A stretch of 29,233 nt of DNA from Nitrosomonas sp. UBA6494 (GTDB lineage: Bacteria; Pseudomonadota; Gammaproteobacteria; Burkholderiales; Nitrosomonadaceae): contig DJMI01000008.1 in NCBI GenBank assembly GCA_002435335.1, forward strand, positions 1 through 29,233, in the 5' to 3' direction. Position 1 is the first letter of the stretch; each line of letters starts with the position of its first letter. Position numbers and translations under genes: made by a program. Below are positions 1 to 8,478 of this stretch, one piece after another. The notes below the pieces were generated by a model, which worked only from the letters and a program-made list of their open reading frames with translations, made no database searches and was not told where the DNA came from.

Positions 1-43
1 GTTCACGGTAAAACATCCGTCGTATCTTTGCATACATAACCAT
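1..43 (-). CDS. istA: IstA transposase of IS21 family, N-terminal fragment
   Basis: Only the first 14 codons are in the window, reading MVMYAKIRRMFYRE on the minus strand. This matches the conserved opening of IS21 IstA transposases, which continue into a helix-turn-helix. A good ribosome binding site, AGAGGTG (56-50), sits six bases before the ATG. IstA, together with the ATPase IstB, catalyses cut-and-paste or replicative transposition of the element. The gene reads away from the neighbouring signalling gene. The call rests on a short stretch but is supported by the terminal repeats next to it. Confidence 0.7.
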   Translation of the reverse strand, partial: MVMYAKIRRMFYRE

Positions 44-159
44 GGTAATCACCTCTTAAATTCTCCTGCCTAAAATTTAAGCAGGATACGGAAATTACCT
101 GGTCAATTTTCAACCGTTACAACTAGCCTTTTCTGGTCAATTTTCGACCGGTGTCAACA
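1..159 (-). mobile_element. IS21-family element, one end only
   Basis: This is the terminal part of an insertion sequence that continues off the left edge. Visible in the sequence: the first codons of an IstA-like transposase (positions 43 to 1), preceded by two direct copies of a 17-base repeat (100-116 and 134-150, one mismatch), and an outer edge that reads TGTTGACACC inward on the minus strand. Multiple terminal repeats of this kind and a TGT.../...ACA edge are typical of IS21 elements. The boundary is placed at about 159 because the next bases already read in frame into the response regulator gene. The other end and any target duplication lie outside the window. A short palindrome (65-69 with 81-85) lies between istA and the repeats. 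Confidence 0.75.
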
Positions 160-178
160 CCTTGAACCAAAAAAACCT

Positions 179-2221
179 TTGCTTCTTGTGGTCGATGACG
201 TACCCGAGAACATTCACGTCCTCGCTACCATCCTGCGCGAAGCGCATCGAATCAAAACCGCGACCAACGGCGAAGCAGCGCTCAGGCTGGCTGGACAAGA
301 CGAGCGCCCCGATCTGATTCTGCTCGATGTGATGATGCCCGGCATGAGCGGCATCGATGTAATGCGGCGCCTGCGCGAAGCGCAGGATACACGCGACATC
401 CCCGTCATCTTCATCAGCGCGGATTCTTCCGAGCAATCCCAGCTCGACGGCTTGAATCTCGGCGCCGACGATTATCTTATCAAGCCTGTGAACGGCAGTG
501 TGCTGAAGATACGAGTGCGCAATTTGCTTGAGCGCAAATACGCCGAGAAGCGATTACGCTTAGCAGCGCATGTCTTCGAGCACAGTAACGAAGCAATCAT
601 GATCAACGACAAAAACAACTGCATTATCGAGGTCAACCACGCCTTCACGGAGCTGACTGGCTACGCACTGGAGGAAATCAAAGGCAAGAATCCCAGGATA
701 CTGTCCGCTGGCCAAACGCCCGTCGGGGTCTATCGCGAGATGTGGCGGGAAATCGTTGAGCACGGCAGCTGGCAGGGTGAGTTGACCGACCGTGGTAAGG
801 ACGGACGTATCTACCCGAAATGGCTGAGCATCTCGGTAGTACGTAACGCCTACGGCGACATCGAGTTCTACATTGGTAGCTTCACCGACATCACTGAACG
901 CAAAGCAGCGGAGCAGCACATCCGCCATCTGGTCAACCACGATTCCCTGACCGGATTGCTCAACCGTTTCGGCCTGCAGAGCCGTATGGAACAAGCCCTC
1001 GTGACAGCAAAGCGTCATGAAAACAAGCTTGCCGCGATGCTGCTCGACATGGATCGCTTCAAGCAAATCAACGACACTCTCGGTCATGCCGCTGGAGATG
1101 CTTTGCTAGTGGAAGTTAGCCGCCGCTTGAATAAATGTGTTCGCGAGAGTGATATCATCGCCCGTCTCGGAGGCGACGAATTCGTGATCATCCTGACCGA
1201 TATTAAAAATATCTCGTGCGCCACTCATGTGGTCGAAAAAATAATCGCCATGCTCAGACAATCCTTTATGTTTGAAAATCACGAAATGTATTCGACACCG
1301 AGCATCGGACTCGCGCTATTCCCTGATGACGGCAAAAACTGCGATATTCTGATGAAACATGCCGACACCGCGATGTACCGCGCCAAGGAAAGCGGACGCA
1401 ACAACGCCCAGTGGTTCAGCCCGGATATGGCCCAAGCAGCCACCGAGCGCAGTCGCCTGGAACACGAGCTGCGCGCTGCCATAGAAACGTGCCAGTTTGA
1501 ACTCCACTACCAGCCGAAGCTCCAGGCCACCACAGGAAAGCTGATAGGGTTCGAGACCCTGGTTCGATGGCGGCATCCGGTGCAAGGCATGATCCTACCT
1601 GGAAAATTCATTGCTCTGGCCGAGGAAACCGGTTTAATCGAACCGCTTGGCGCCTGGGTACTGGACGAAGCCTGCCGTCAACTACGTACCTGGCGTGATC
1701 TGGGACATGAAAGTTTTTCGATGGCGATCAACCTATCGATGCGCCAGCTACACTCGCCTCGGCTTCTGACCGACATTGTACTCACTCTCGAGAAACACGG
1801 ATTAAAAGGAACTGATCTCGAGCTGGAAATAACCGAATCGGTAGCAATGCACGATCCAGAGAGCAGTATCGGCAAATTGCAGGCCTTGCGCATCATGGGC
1901 ATACGACTCGCCATCGACGACTTTGGTACGGGTTATTCCTCACTGAGTTATCTAAAACTCCTGCCCATTCACACCATCAAGCTCGATCGAACTTTTGTAA
2001 TTGATATCAATAACAATACGAGCGATGCCTCGATCTGCGCATCAACCATCGCTCTGGCACACAATCTGGGCCTAACGGTGGTGGCGGAAGGCGTCGAGAA
2101 TCACTCCCAATGTACGTTGCTGACTTCACAAGGCTGTGACATCATTCAAGGCTATCTTTTCAGCAAACCGCTTCCCGCTGCTGCTGCATTGGCTTTCATT
2201 GAATCCAGCGTCTGTGCATAG
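179..2221 (+). CDS. Response regulator with PAS, GGDEF and EAL domains (c-di-GMP enzyme), 5' end disrupted
   Basis: Composite two-component output protein for cyclic di-GMP turnover, probably cytosolic. Domains in order, numbered from the TTG at 179: receiver (1-115) with acidic pair D6-D7, phospho-acceptor D50 in LLDVMMPG and lysine K102; PAS (about 125-240) ending in the usual DITERK; GGDEF (about 250-415) with intact GGDEF at 330-334 and an inhibitory-site RESD five residues before it; EAL (about 425-670) with the signature changed to ETL (458-460) but DDFGTGYSS and AEGVE intact. Cyclase and phosphodiesterase activity are both possible. No ribosome binding site precedes the TTG. The frame stays open back through PKKP into the IS21 end, so the native start was probably removed by the insertion, and expression may be lost or IS-driven. 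The only in-frame start left near the receiver's first strand is this TTG. Confidence 0.8.
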   Translation: MLLVVDDVPENIHVLATILREAHRIKTATNGEAALRLAGQDERPDLILLDVMMPGMSGIDVMRRLREAQDTRDIPVIFISADSSEQSQLDGLNLGADDYLIKPVNGSVLKIRVRNLLERKYAEKRLRLAAHVFEHSNEAIMINDKNNCIIEVNHAFTELTGYALEEIKGKNPRILSAGQTPVGVYREMWREIVEHGSWQGELTDRGKDGRIYPKWLSISVVRNAYGDIEFYIGSFTDITERKAAEQHIRHLVNHDSLTGLLNRFGLQSRMEQALVTAKRHENKLAAMLLDMDRFKQINDTLGHAAGDALLVEVSRRLNKCVRESDIIARLGGDEFVIILTDIKNISCATHVVEKIIAMLRQSFMFENHEMYSTPSIGLALFPDDGKNCDILMKHADTAMYRAKESGRNNAQWFSPDMAQAATERSRLEHELRAAIETCQFELHYQPKLQATTGKLIGFETLVRWRHPVQGMILPGKFIALAEETGLIEPLGAWVLDEACRQLRTWRDLGHESFSMAINLSMRQLHSPRLLTDIVLTLEKHGLKGTDLELEITESVAMHDPESSIGKLQALRIMGIRLAIDDFGTGYSSLSYLKLLPIHTIKLDRTFVIDINNNTSDASICASTIALAHNLGLTVVAEGVENHSQCTLLTSQGCDIIQGYLFSKPLPAAAALAFIESSVCA

Positions 2222-2259
2222 ACGCAACTTAGGACAGCTATTGATCCGATGCTCTGAAA

Positions 2260-3483
2260 TCACCCCACTTTCCCATCCACCCTTGCCCGCCAATAAATCG
2301 GCGAGAACTTAATCGCCCACAGTCCGAAACAAACCAGCCAAATCAATGCCGCTGCGGCATAAAACATCGGCGCAACTGCAGGGATGATGTCAGCCAGAAT
2401 CCTGATCGCTGCGGTGGCCTGGAAAGCCAAGAACAGCAGCCAGGTGAAACGATCCAATTGCAACGGTCGTCCGGAATGCCCTAGTGTGACGCGTGATGCC
2501 ATCGCCAGGATCATGCCGGAGAAGAAGCCGATTGCTATAGCGTGCAGCGGTGCAAGCCCCAGTATTAGACTTCCCGAAGTGAAATAGACTAGGCTTTGTA
2601 CGGCATACAGCAGCATCGCCAAGCTTAGCCAGGCAAACGATATGTGCAGCACGGCCAGCAGGCTAACCTGAAAGCTGCGCATGAAACCCCAACGGTACGA
2701 CAGATAAAGCGCGCAACCGGCCAGCGGAAAATCGACTATCCAGACAAATGCAAACATTCCCAGCCAATGCAAAACACCATGCACAACCATGCAGGCAAGC
2801 ATCAGCCACAGCATCCAGAACGGCCGTACCATTTCGTAGTTATCCAATACCCTGCTGGAAAAGAATGGAATCATGCGGTGCGAAACGGTCAGCACAATGG
2901 GTAGCAGAAACAACCAAATACCGGCGTAGCGCGCAAAATCGAGCGCCGCCGGAATGTCCGTTACCAGCCATACCAGATACGCCGCCACACCCAGCCAGCC
3001 CATCAGCAACGCAACGCTGGTCACTCGCGCGTGACGCTTGTCTTGCGCCGGCGTCGTCAGCAGGATACGAAACAGCACATAAACCGCAATACCCCAACCG
3101 GTCAGCATCAGCTCGATGCCAACGATGCTGAGCACTTTATGCGTTGCCATTCCGACATAAAACAGCATCACGCCGGATATCATCAACGCACAGGTGGCGA
3201 CATATTGTTGCGGCTTGACCTTGTCGCCGTTCATCCAGTTAGGGTAAGTGGTAAAAAGAAAACCGAAAATGAAGAACGGGAAAAAACCGTAAACCATCAA
3301 AAAAGCGTGCGCCCACGTCGGCGCGATTTCCCAGCCGGTAATCGACCCGGCGATACCGTAACGCCCGGTTAAATCGAACAGCCACCACAGCACGGTCAGC
3401 ACGCCTTGCACGGCTCCTGCCAAAAACAAGCTCCGATGCGGCGCGGCGGCAAGATGGCTGTCGTAAATCGACGGGATATTCAT
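2260..3483 (-). CDS. nnrS: NnrS family haem-copper membrane protein
   Basis: A 407-residue polytopic inner-membrane protein with about twelve hydrophobic segments. It has the early HAFLMVYGFFPFFIFGFLFT stretch and a later HAIAIGF, both characteristic of NnrS. Members bind haem and copper, are commonly co-regulated with denitrification genes, and protect against nitric oxide stress; the exact reaction is not settled. The ATG at 3483 is chosen because GGAAGGGG (3493-3486) lies a few bases upstream. It is convergent with the response regulator gene (38 bases between stops, no clear terminator) and divergent from the PHP gene. I looked for an FNR/NNR-type TTGAT-N4-ATCAA box upstream and did not find one. 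In an ammonia oxidiser, NO tolerance would be a sensible role (inference). Confidence 0.9.
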   Translation of the reverse strand: MNIPSIYDSHLAAAPHRSLFLAGAVQGVLTVLWWLFDLTGRYGIAGSITGWEIAPTWAHAFLMVYGFFPFFIFGFLFTTYPNWMNGDKVKPQQYVATCALMISGVMLFYVGMATHKVLSIVGIELMLTGWGIAVYVLFRILLTTPAQDKRHARVTSVALLMGWLGVAAYLVWLVTDIPAALDFARYAGIWLFLLPIVLTVSHRMIPFFSSRVLDNYEMVRPFWMLWLMLACMVVHGVLHWLGMFAFVWIVDFPLAGCALYLSYRWGFMRSFQVSLLAVLHISFAWLSLAMLLYAVQSLVYFTSGSLILGLAPLHAIAIGFFSGMILAMASRVTLGHSGRPLQLDRFTWLLFLAFQATAAIRILADIIPAVAPMFYAAAALIWLVCFGLWAIKFSPIYWRARVDGKVG

Positions 3484-3583
3484 AACCCCTTCCTACCAGA
3501 TACGGCGGTATATCTATTTTTATCCATGATTCAATAATCTCTTTTACGATCCAATACAATAATTTCTCTTCAATCGGGTTATT

Positions 3584-3592
3584 TGCTATGAT
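3584..3592 (+). promoter_or_regulatory. Candidate extended -10 promoter of the yciV-scpB operon
   Basis: The sequence TGCTATGAT is an extended -10 element (TGn followed by TATGAT, one mismatch to TATAAT). It would start transcription near 3599, leaving a short leader before the ATG at 3622. No good -35 hexamer is seen at 17 bases, which fits the extended -10 class. If correct, the upstream GTG at 3595 cannot be the start codon of the first gene. Confidence 0.45.
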
Positions 3593-3621
3593 GCGTGTCC
3601 CGCTTGGCGCAACGAATTTTC

Positions 3622-4482
3622 ATGCTCAATATTGATTTACACTGTCATTCTTCTATTTCCGACGGCGTGCTGGCGCCCGCTCAATTGGTCGAACGCGCCG
3701 CTCAGCGCGGTGTTGAAACGCTTGCATTAACCGATCATGACGATATCGCCGGACTCACTGAGGCTCGGCAAGCCGCTGCAGCGAAAAGTATCACATTTAT
3801 AAACGGCGTGGAAATATCTGTGAGTTGGCGCGGACGCACCTTGCACATTGTCGGATTGGATATCGATCCGGATTATGCGCCACTGGTTGAAGGTTTGGCA
3901 AAAGTACGCGCCGGACGCGCGCAGCGCGCCCGCAATATCGCTGCCGAACTGGAAAAAATCGGTATCCACGGCAGCCTGGAAGGCGCTTACACTTTCGTCG
4001 GCATACGCAGTTTAATCGGGCGCACGCACTTTGCCCGTTTTTTGGTCGAACAAGGTTACGCCAAAGACGTCAAATCGGTATTTAAAAAATATCTGGTTAA
4101 GGGAAAACCCGGTTACACCCCGCACGAATGGGCTTCGCTCAGCGATGCGATCGATTGGATTCGCGGCAGCGGCGGCCACGCCATCATCGCGCATCCGGGG
4201 CGCTACGATATGGGTAAAAACGTTCTGAACGATTTATTCGATGAGTTCAGCGCATTGGGCGGCTCCGGCATCGAAGTGGTGACTTCAAGCCATACCCCGG
4301 ACCAAATTCAGCATTTTGGCCGACATGCGCAAGAACGGAATTTTTTGGTTTCATGCGGCTCGGATTTTCATGGCCCCGGCGAAAGTCACTTCGATCTGGG
4401 GCAATTGCCCGAATTCCCGTACGGATGCACACCGATTTGGCAGCACTGGAAAAACACCGCAAGTGCCGAATTGATAGAATAA
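3622..4482 (+). CDS. yciV: PHP-domain 3',5'-nucleoside bisphosphate phosphatase / RNase AM family (YciV/TrpH)
   Basis: A 286-residue PHP-superfamily metal-dependent phosphoesterase. Metal-ligand motifs are all visible: DLHCH (H7, H9), LTDHDD, a glutamate in NGVEIS, IIAHPGRY, SSHTPDQ and a C-terminal GSDFHG. Characterised relatives hydrolyse 3',5'-nucleoside bisphosphates (pAp-type) or act as 5'-3' exonuclease on short RNA (E. coli RNase AM, formerly YciV/TrpH). It is first in a rightward operon with yciO, an M50 protease, trpS and scpAB, a conserved neighbourhood in beta- and gammaproteobacteria. Start choice: a GTG at 3595 would add nine residues, but it lies at or before the predicted transcription start, and family members begin right at the first beta-strand, as the ATG at 3622 does. 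Ribosome binding site is weak. Confidence 0.88.
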   Translation: MLNIDLHCHSSISDGVLAPAQLVERAAQRGVETLALTDHDDIAGLTEARQAAAAKSITFINGVEISVSWRGRTLHIVGLDIDPDYAPLVEGLAKVRAGRAQRARNIAAELEKIGIHGSLEGAYTFVGIRSLIGRTHFARFLVEQGYAKDVKSVFKKYLVKGKPGYTPHEWASLSDAIDWIRGSGGHAIIAHPGRYDMGKNVLNDLFDEFSALGGSGIEVVTSSHTPDQIQHFGRHAQERNFLVSCGSDFHGPGESHFDLGQLPEFPYGCTPIWQHWKNTASAELIE

Positions 4483-4506
4483 CGCTTTGATTTAAATCCT
4501 TTTGCT

Positions 4507-5139
4507 GTGGCGCAATTCTTCTCCATCCACCCTGACAACCCGCATTTACGCCTGATCAAACAAGCCGTAACGATTGTGCGTAACGGCGGTATCATCGTGT
4601 ATCCGACCGATTCCAGCTATGCCCTCGGCTGCCATCTCGGCGATAAAGATGCGATGGCGCGCATCCGCACCATCCGGCAAGTGGACGAAAGCCATCATTT
4701 CACGTTGGTGTGCCGTAATCTGGCGGAAATCGCCACTTATGCCAAGGTCGATAACAGCCAATACCGCTTGTTGAAGGCAACGACACCCGGGAGCTACACC
4801 TTTATTTTGCAAGCAACCCGTGAGGTACCGCGCCGAATGCAACATCCGAAGCGTAACACCATAGGACTGCGCGTCCCTGATCATCCGGTAGTGCTGGCGC
4901 TGCTGCAAGAACTGGACGAACCGCTGCTCAGCTCCACCTTGATTTTGCCCGGCGACGACTATCCGCTCAACGACGCGGAAGAAATTCGCGAACGCTTGGA
5001 GCATCAAGTCGAATTGATCCTGGATGCCGGTTCATGCGGTATCGACATGACCACCGTCATCGACTTGACCACCGACCTACCCGCATTGGTGCGGCAAGGC
5101 AAAGGCAGCATCGAACCGTTTGGAATCGAGCATGAATGA
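4507..5139 (+). CDS. yciO: YciO/Sua5/YrdC family protein
   Basis: A 210-residue single-domain member of the Sua5/YciO/YrdC fold. Key features: YPTDSSYALGC near the N-terminus, where true YrdC/Sua5 has a PTDT-Y-GL motif; TFIL..., and a nucleotide-site IGLRVPDH. The family binds ATP and double-stranded RNA. Sua5 and TsaC make threonylcarbamoyl-AMP for the tRNA t6A modification, but the YciO branch, which this resembles by motif and neighbourhood, has a less certain role and may be only weakly active. The start is GTG at 4507, the only plausible one, 24 bases after the yciV stop. Its end overlaps the next gene by eight bases (ATGAATGA), suggesting translational coupling. Confidence 0.88.
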   Translation: MAQFFSIHPDNPHLRLIKQAVTIVRNGGIIVYPTDSSYALGCHLGDKDAMARIRTIRQVDESHHFTLVCRNLAEIATYAKVDNSQYRLLKATTPGSYTFILQATREVPRRMQHPKRNTIGLRVPDHPVVLALLQELDEPLLSSTLILPGDDYPLNDAEEIRERLEHQVELILDAGSCGIDMTTVIDLTTDLPALVRQGKGSIEPFGIEHE

Positions 5140-5797
5140 AATCATCCAAGGCATAGCCATTTATGCATTGCCGGTTATTTTTGCCATCACCATGCATGAA
5201 GCGGCACACGGTTATGTCGCAAAACAATTCGGCGATCTGACCGCCCATAACGCAGGTCGCATCAGCCTTAATCCGATACGGCATATCGATTTGGTCGGCA
5301 CCATCCTGGTACCGTTGTCGTTATTTGTATTAAGCAAACTGACGGTGGGTGCAGGTTTTTTATTCGGTTGGGCGAAACCGGTACCGGTTAATTTCACCCG
5401 ATTACGCCATCCTAAGCGCGATATGCTGTGGGTAGCCGCAGCCGGTCCAGGAGCAAATTTATTGATGGCATTGTTCTGGGCATCGATGATCAAGCTGGCG
5501 CTTGCCATGCCGGAAAGCAGCTTCGCCAAACCGCTGGCGTTAATGGGCATCGCCGGAATCGAAATCAATGTCATCCTGATGGTGCTCAATCTGCTGCCGC
5601 TGCCGCCGCTGGATGGCGGGCGGATGCTGGTTAGCTTGCTGCCCAACCGTATTGCGCTGCCGTTTGCACGCATCGAACCTTACGGCTTTATGATTTTACT
5701 GGTATTGTTATTCAGCGGCATTTTAAGCGTCATCATAGGTCCTGCTATTTTGTGGGTTAAAATTTTTATCGTATCCTTTTTCGATTTGTATATCTAA
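5132..5797 (+). CDS. Site-2 protease family (M50) membrane metalloprotease
   Basis: A 221-residue integral membrane zinc protease of the S2P/M50 family. The zinc motif HEAAH lies in the first transmembrane segment (MHEAAHGYVAKQFGD), and the third ligand motif NLLPLPPLDGGRM is near residue 155. The loop GWAKPVPVN is typical of the short bacterial branch (YwhC/Rip3-like without PDZ domain). Such enzymes cleave substrates within the membrane; the substrate here is unknown. An ATG at 5120 is possible, but 5132 overlaps the yciO stop in the classic ATGA manner and begins MNEIIQGIAIYALP like relatives. It lies 21 bases before trpS in the same operon. Confidence 0.9.
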   Translation: MNEIIQGIAIYALPVIFAITMHEAAHGYVAKQFGDLTAHNAGRISLNPIRHIDLVGTILVPLSLFVLSKLTVGAGFLFGWAKPVPVNFTRLRHPKRDMLWVAAAGPGANLLMALFWASMIKLALAMPESSFAKPLALMGIAGIEINVILMVLNLLPLPPLDGGRMLVSLLPNRIALPFARIEPYGFMILLVLLFSGILSVIIGPAILWVKIFIVSFFDLYI

Positions 5798-5818
5798 CCA
5801 ACGTTTTAGGAAGTTATC

Positions 5819-7021
5819 ATGTTTGCTGATCGCGTTTTATCAGGTATGCGCCCAACCGGCAGCCTGCATTTAGGACATTATCACGGTGTTTTGAAAAATT
5901 GGGTCAAGCTGCAACAGCAATACGAGTGCCTGTTTTTTGTCGCCGATTGGCATGCATTGACCACTCACTACGACTCGCCTGAAATCATCGAACAAAACGT
6001 CTGGGATATGGTGATCGATTGGCTGGCGGCAGGCGTGGATCCGGCGCAGGCGATTTTATTCATTCAATCCAAAGTACCCGCGCACGCCGAATTGTATTTG
6101 CTGTTGTCGATGATGACGCCGCTCGGTTGGCTGGAGCGAGTTCCCACCTATAAAGACCAGCAGGAAAAATTATCGGAAAAAGATCTCAGCACTTACGGTT
6201 TTTTGGGTTATCCGTTGTTGCAAAGCGCGGATATACTGATTTACCGTGCCAATCTGGTACCGGTCGGCGAAGATCAAGCACCGCATCTGGAATTCACTCG
6301 TGAGATTTCACGCCGTTTCAATCACATTTACGGCAAAGAACCCGGTTTTGAAGAAAAAGCGGAAGCGGCAATCAAGAAGCTCGGCTCAAAAAAATCGAAG
6401 CTGTACACCGAACTGCGCACCTTGTATCAAGAGCAAGGCGACGAGCATGCATTGGAAGAAGCACGGTCTTTATTGAACGAACAGCAAAACTTAAGCCTGG
6501 GAGACCGCGAACGATTATTCGGTTACTTGGAAGGCGGCGGCAAAATGATTTTGGCAGAACCGGAGACACTGCTGACCGAAGCATCGCGCATGCCGGGATT
6601 GGATGGACAGAAAATGTCCAAGTCGTACAACAACACCATCAGCTTACGCGAAGATCCGGAGACCATCCGCAAAAAAGTACGCACCATGCCGACCGACCCG
6701 GCGCGCGTGCGCCGCAGTGATCCGGGTGATCCTGCCAGATGCCCGGTATGGCAATTTCATCAGGTTTATTCCGACGACAAAACCCGCGAATGGGTACAGC
6801 AAGGCTGCAAAAACGCCGAAATCGGTTGTTTGGACTGCAAATCGCCGATCATCGACAAAATCCTGGCCGAACAAGCGCCAATGTATGAACGCATCAAGAA
6901 ATACGAAGAAGATCCGACGCTGGTGCGCAACATCATTGCCGACGGTTGTGAAAAAGCCAATAAACTGGCGGAAGAAACCATGCGCGACATCCGTGAGGCG
7001 ATGGGGCTCAGCTATTCATAA
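5819..7021 (+). CDS. trpS: Tryptophanyl-tRNA synthetase (long type)
   Basis: Charges tRNA-Trp with tryptophan (class I synthetase, cytosol). The HIGH-like signature is HLGHY (residues 17-21, after SGMRPTGSL) and the second signature KMSKS is at about 265-269. At 400 residues it is longer than the roughly 330-residue form: an insertion between the Rossmann halves (about 180-250) carries a charged helical stretch, and there is a CxxC-like element near residue 340 (GCLDCKSP). This long form is common in beta- and gammaproteobacteria. A good ribosome binding site, AGGAAG, lies seven bases before the ATG. It is cotranscribed with the M50 protease upstream and scpA 34 bases downstream. Confidence 0.96.
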   Translation: MFADRVLSGMRPTGSLHLGHYHGVLKNWVKLQQQYECLFFVADWHALTTHYDSPEIIEQNVWDMVIDWLAAGVDPAQAILFIQSKVPAHAELYLLLSMMTPLGWLERVPTYKDQQEKLSEKDLSTYGFLGYPLLQSADILIYRANLVPVGEDQAPHLEFTREISRRFNHIYGKEPGFEEKAEAAIKKLGSKKSKLYTELRTLYQEQGDEHALEEARSLLNEQQNLSLGDRERLFGYLEGGGKMILAEPETLLTEASRMPGLDGQKMSKSYNNTISLREDPETIRKKVRTMPTDPARVRRSDPGDPARCPVWQFHQVYSDDKTREWVQQGCKNAEIGCLDCKSPIIDKILAEQAPMYERIKKYEEDPTLVRNIIADGCEKANKLAEETMRDIREAMGLSYS

Positions 7022-7055
7022 CTTTCCAGTGGTACGCGATTGATTTTATCGATCA

Positions 7056-7874
7056 ATGAGTGAAAATCAGGTAATCGATCCGGTTGCGGCACAACCCGTT
7101 GCCAGAATCTGCGGCGAACCTTTGCTGGAAATCCCTCAGGATTTATACATCCCGCCGGATGCATTGGAAGTTTTTCTCGATACCTTTCAAGGTCCGCTCG
7201 ATCTACTGCTGTATTTGATCCGCAAGCACAATTTGAATATCCTCGATATTCCAATGGCCGAACTAACGCAACAATACATGACCTACGTCGAAATGATGCG
7301 TGTCGATCAACTGGAGTTGGCGGCGGAATATTTATTGATGACCGCACTGCTGATCGAAATCAAATCGCGCATGCTGCTGCCCGTCAATCCCAAAGCGGAA
7401 ACCGAGGACGAACGCGATCCACGCGCCGAATTGGTGCGGCGCTTGCTCGAGTACGAGCAAATCAAAAAAGCGGCGGAACGATTGAATGAGTTACCGCAAG
7501 CCGAACGCGACTTCAGTGTGATTCAAATTTTGATCGAACAAAAAGCCGCCGCATTGCTACCCGATGTCAATCCGGACGATTTGCGCAATGCGTGGTCGGC
7601 CATCTTAGCGCGCGCGAAAGCAAACCGGCATCATCAAATCAAACGCGAAGCCCTTTCGGTGCGAGTTTATATGAGTCAGGTGCTGCGCGATTTGCGTGGA
7701 CATACGCAAATCGAGTTTTTTCAGTTATTTCCTGCATCGGCTACGGTTGCCGAAGTGGTGGTCATCTTTTTAGCGATCCTGGAATTGGCCAAAGAACTGT
7801 TATTAACCGTTTCGCAAGCACAGGATTCCGGAGTTATTTTCATTCACGCCGCCAATGCCAGTCAATCCGCATAA
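7056..7874 (+). CDS. scpA: Segregation and condensation protein A
   Basis: Kleisin subunit of the bacterial SMC-ScpAB condensin, which organises and segregates the chromosome. The 272-residue protein has the conserved N-terminal kleisin motif FQGPLDLLLYLIRKHNLNI (about residues 49-67), the AAEYLLMTALLIEIKSRMLLP helix region that binds SMC, and a C-terminal winged helix (AEVVVIFLAILELAKE). The first 30 residues are a variable tail. The start ATG at 7056 follows a small inverted repeat (ATTGAT...ATCAAT) in the trpS-scpA gap. Its stop lies inside scpB, 20 bases after the scpB ATG, which fits coupled synthesis of the two partners. No smc gene is in the window. Confidence 0.95.
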   Translation: MSENQVIDPVAAQPVARICGEPLLEIPQDLYIPPDALEVFLDTFQGPLDLLLYLIRKHNLNILDIPMAELTQQYMTYVEMMRVDQLELAAEYLLMTALLIEIKSRMLLPVNPKAETEDERDPRAELVRRLLEYEQIKKAAERLNELPQAERDFSVIQILIEQKAAALLPDVNPDDLRNAWSAILARAKANRHHQIKREALSVRVYMSQVLRDLRGHTQIEFFQLFPASATVAEVVVIFLAILELAKELLLTVSQAQDSGVIFIHAANASQSA

Positions 7875-8478
7875 CGAAGCGACAGCGCTGTCCCCAGCAA
7901 GAACGCTGCAAGTTCTCGAAACCGCATTACTGACAACGCAAGAACCGCTTTCTGTAACGGAATTGCGCAAATTGTTCGATAACGCATTGAGTACCGCCGC
8001 CATTGTCAAGCACTTGGAAGAATTGCGGCAAAAATGGCGAGACAGCGGTATCGAATTGGTGTCTGTCGCCAGCGGTTGGCGCTTCCAAACCAAAGCCGAA
8101 ATGCAACCGTACCTGGAAAAATTGTCACCGCAAAAAGCACCGCGGTATTCACGTGCCGTCATGGAAACACTCGCCATCATCGCTTACCACCAACCGGTAA
8201 CGCGCGGTGATATCGAAGAGATTCGCGGTGTCAGCGTTTCCGGATCAATTCTAAAAACCCTCGTAGCACGCGGTTGGATCGACGAAGTCGGGCACCGCAA
8301 CGTGCCTGGAAAACCTGCATTGTTCGCTACCACGCAGCATTTCCTCGACGATCTGAATTTGCGCTCATTGCAGGAATTACCGCCGTTGGAAGAAATGAAA
8401 GCCCTGATAGAATCGGACAACAAACAATTGGAATTGCCGTTGAGCGAGCCCGATACATCTGAACCACCGACCTGCTAG
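7855..8478 (+). CDS. scpB: Segregation and condensation protein B
   Basis: Partner of ScpA in the SMC complex; a 207-residue protein with two winged-helix domains. Diagnostic motifs: the first domain LQVLETALLTTQEPLSVTEL, the linker FQTKAEMQPYLEKL, and the highly conserved second-domain helix SRAVMETLAIIAYHQPVTRG followed by IEEIRGV and RGWIDEVGHR. The C-terminal tail is acidic and variable. It overlaps scpA by 20 bases, so translation is probably coupled. Its stop codon TAG shares a CTAG palindrome with the stop of the convergent mgtA gene. Confidence 0.95.
   Translation: MPVNPHNEATALSPARTLQVLETALLTTQEPLSVTELRKLFDNALSTAAIVKHLEELRQKWRDSGIELVSVASGWRFQTKAEMQPYLEKLSPQKAPRYSRAVMETLAIIAYHQPVTRGDIEEIRGVSVSGSILKTLVARGWIDEVGHRNVPGKPALFATTQHFLDDLNLRSLQELPPLEEMKALIESDNKQLELPLSEPDTSEPPTC

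Noticed and set aside
2748..3131. A 127-codon plus-strand open frame
   Set aside because: It lies entirely antisense to nnrS and its protein is low-complexity with no domain; it is a shadow of a well supported membrane protein gene.
3595..3621. GTG at 3595 as the start of the PHP phosphatase
   Set aside because: It lies only three bases after the likely -10 box, before the expected transcription start, and adds residues not expected in the family.
4507..5139. True TsaC/Sua5 (t6A synthesis) identity
   Set aside because: The PTDSSYALGC motif and operon with yciV and trpS fit the YciO branch better; t6A activity cannot be claimed from sequence alone.
7040..7058. TTGAT...ATCAA in the trpS-scpA gap as an FNR/NNR box
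   Set aside because: The half-sites are separated by seven bases instead of four, and it lies in the middle of a housekeeping operon beside the scpA start.
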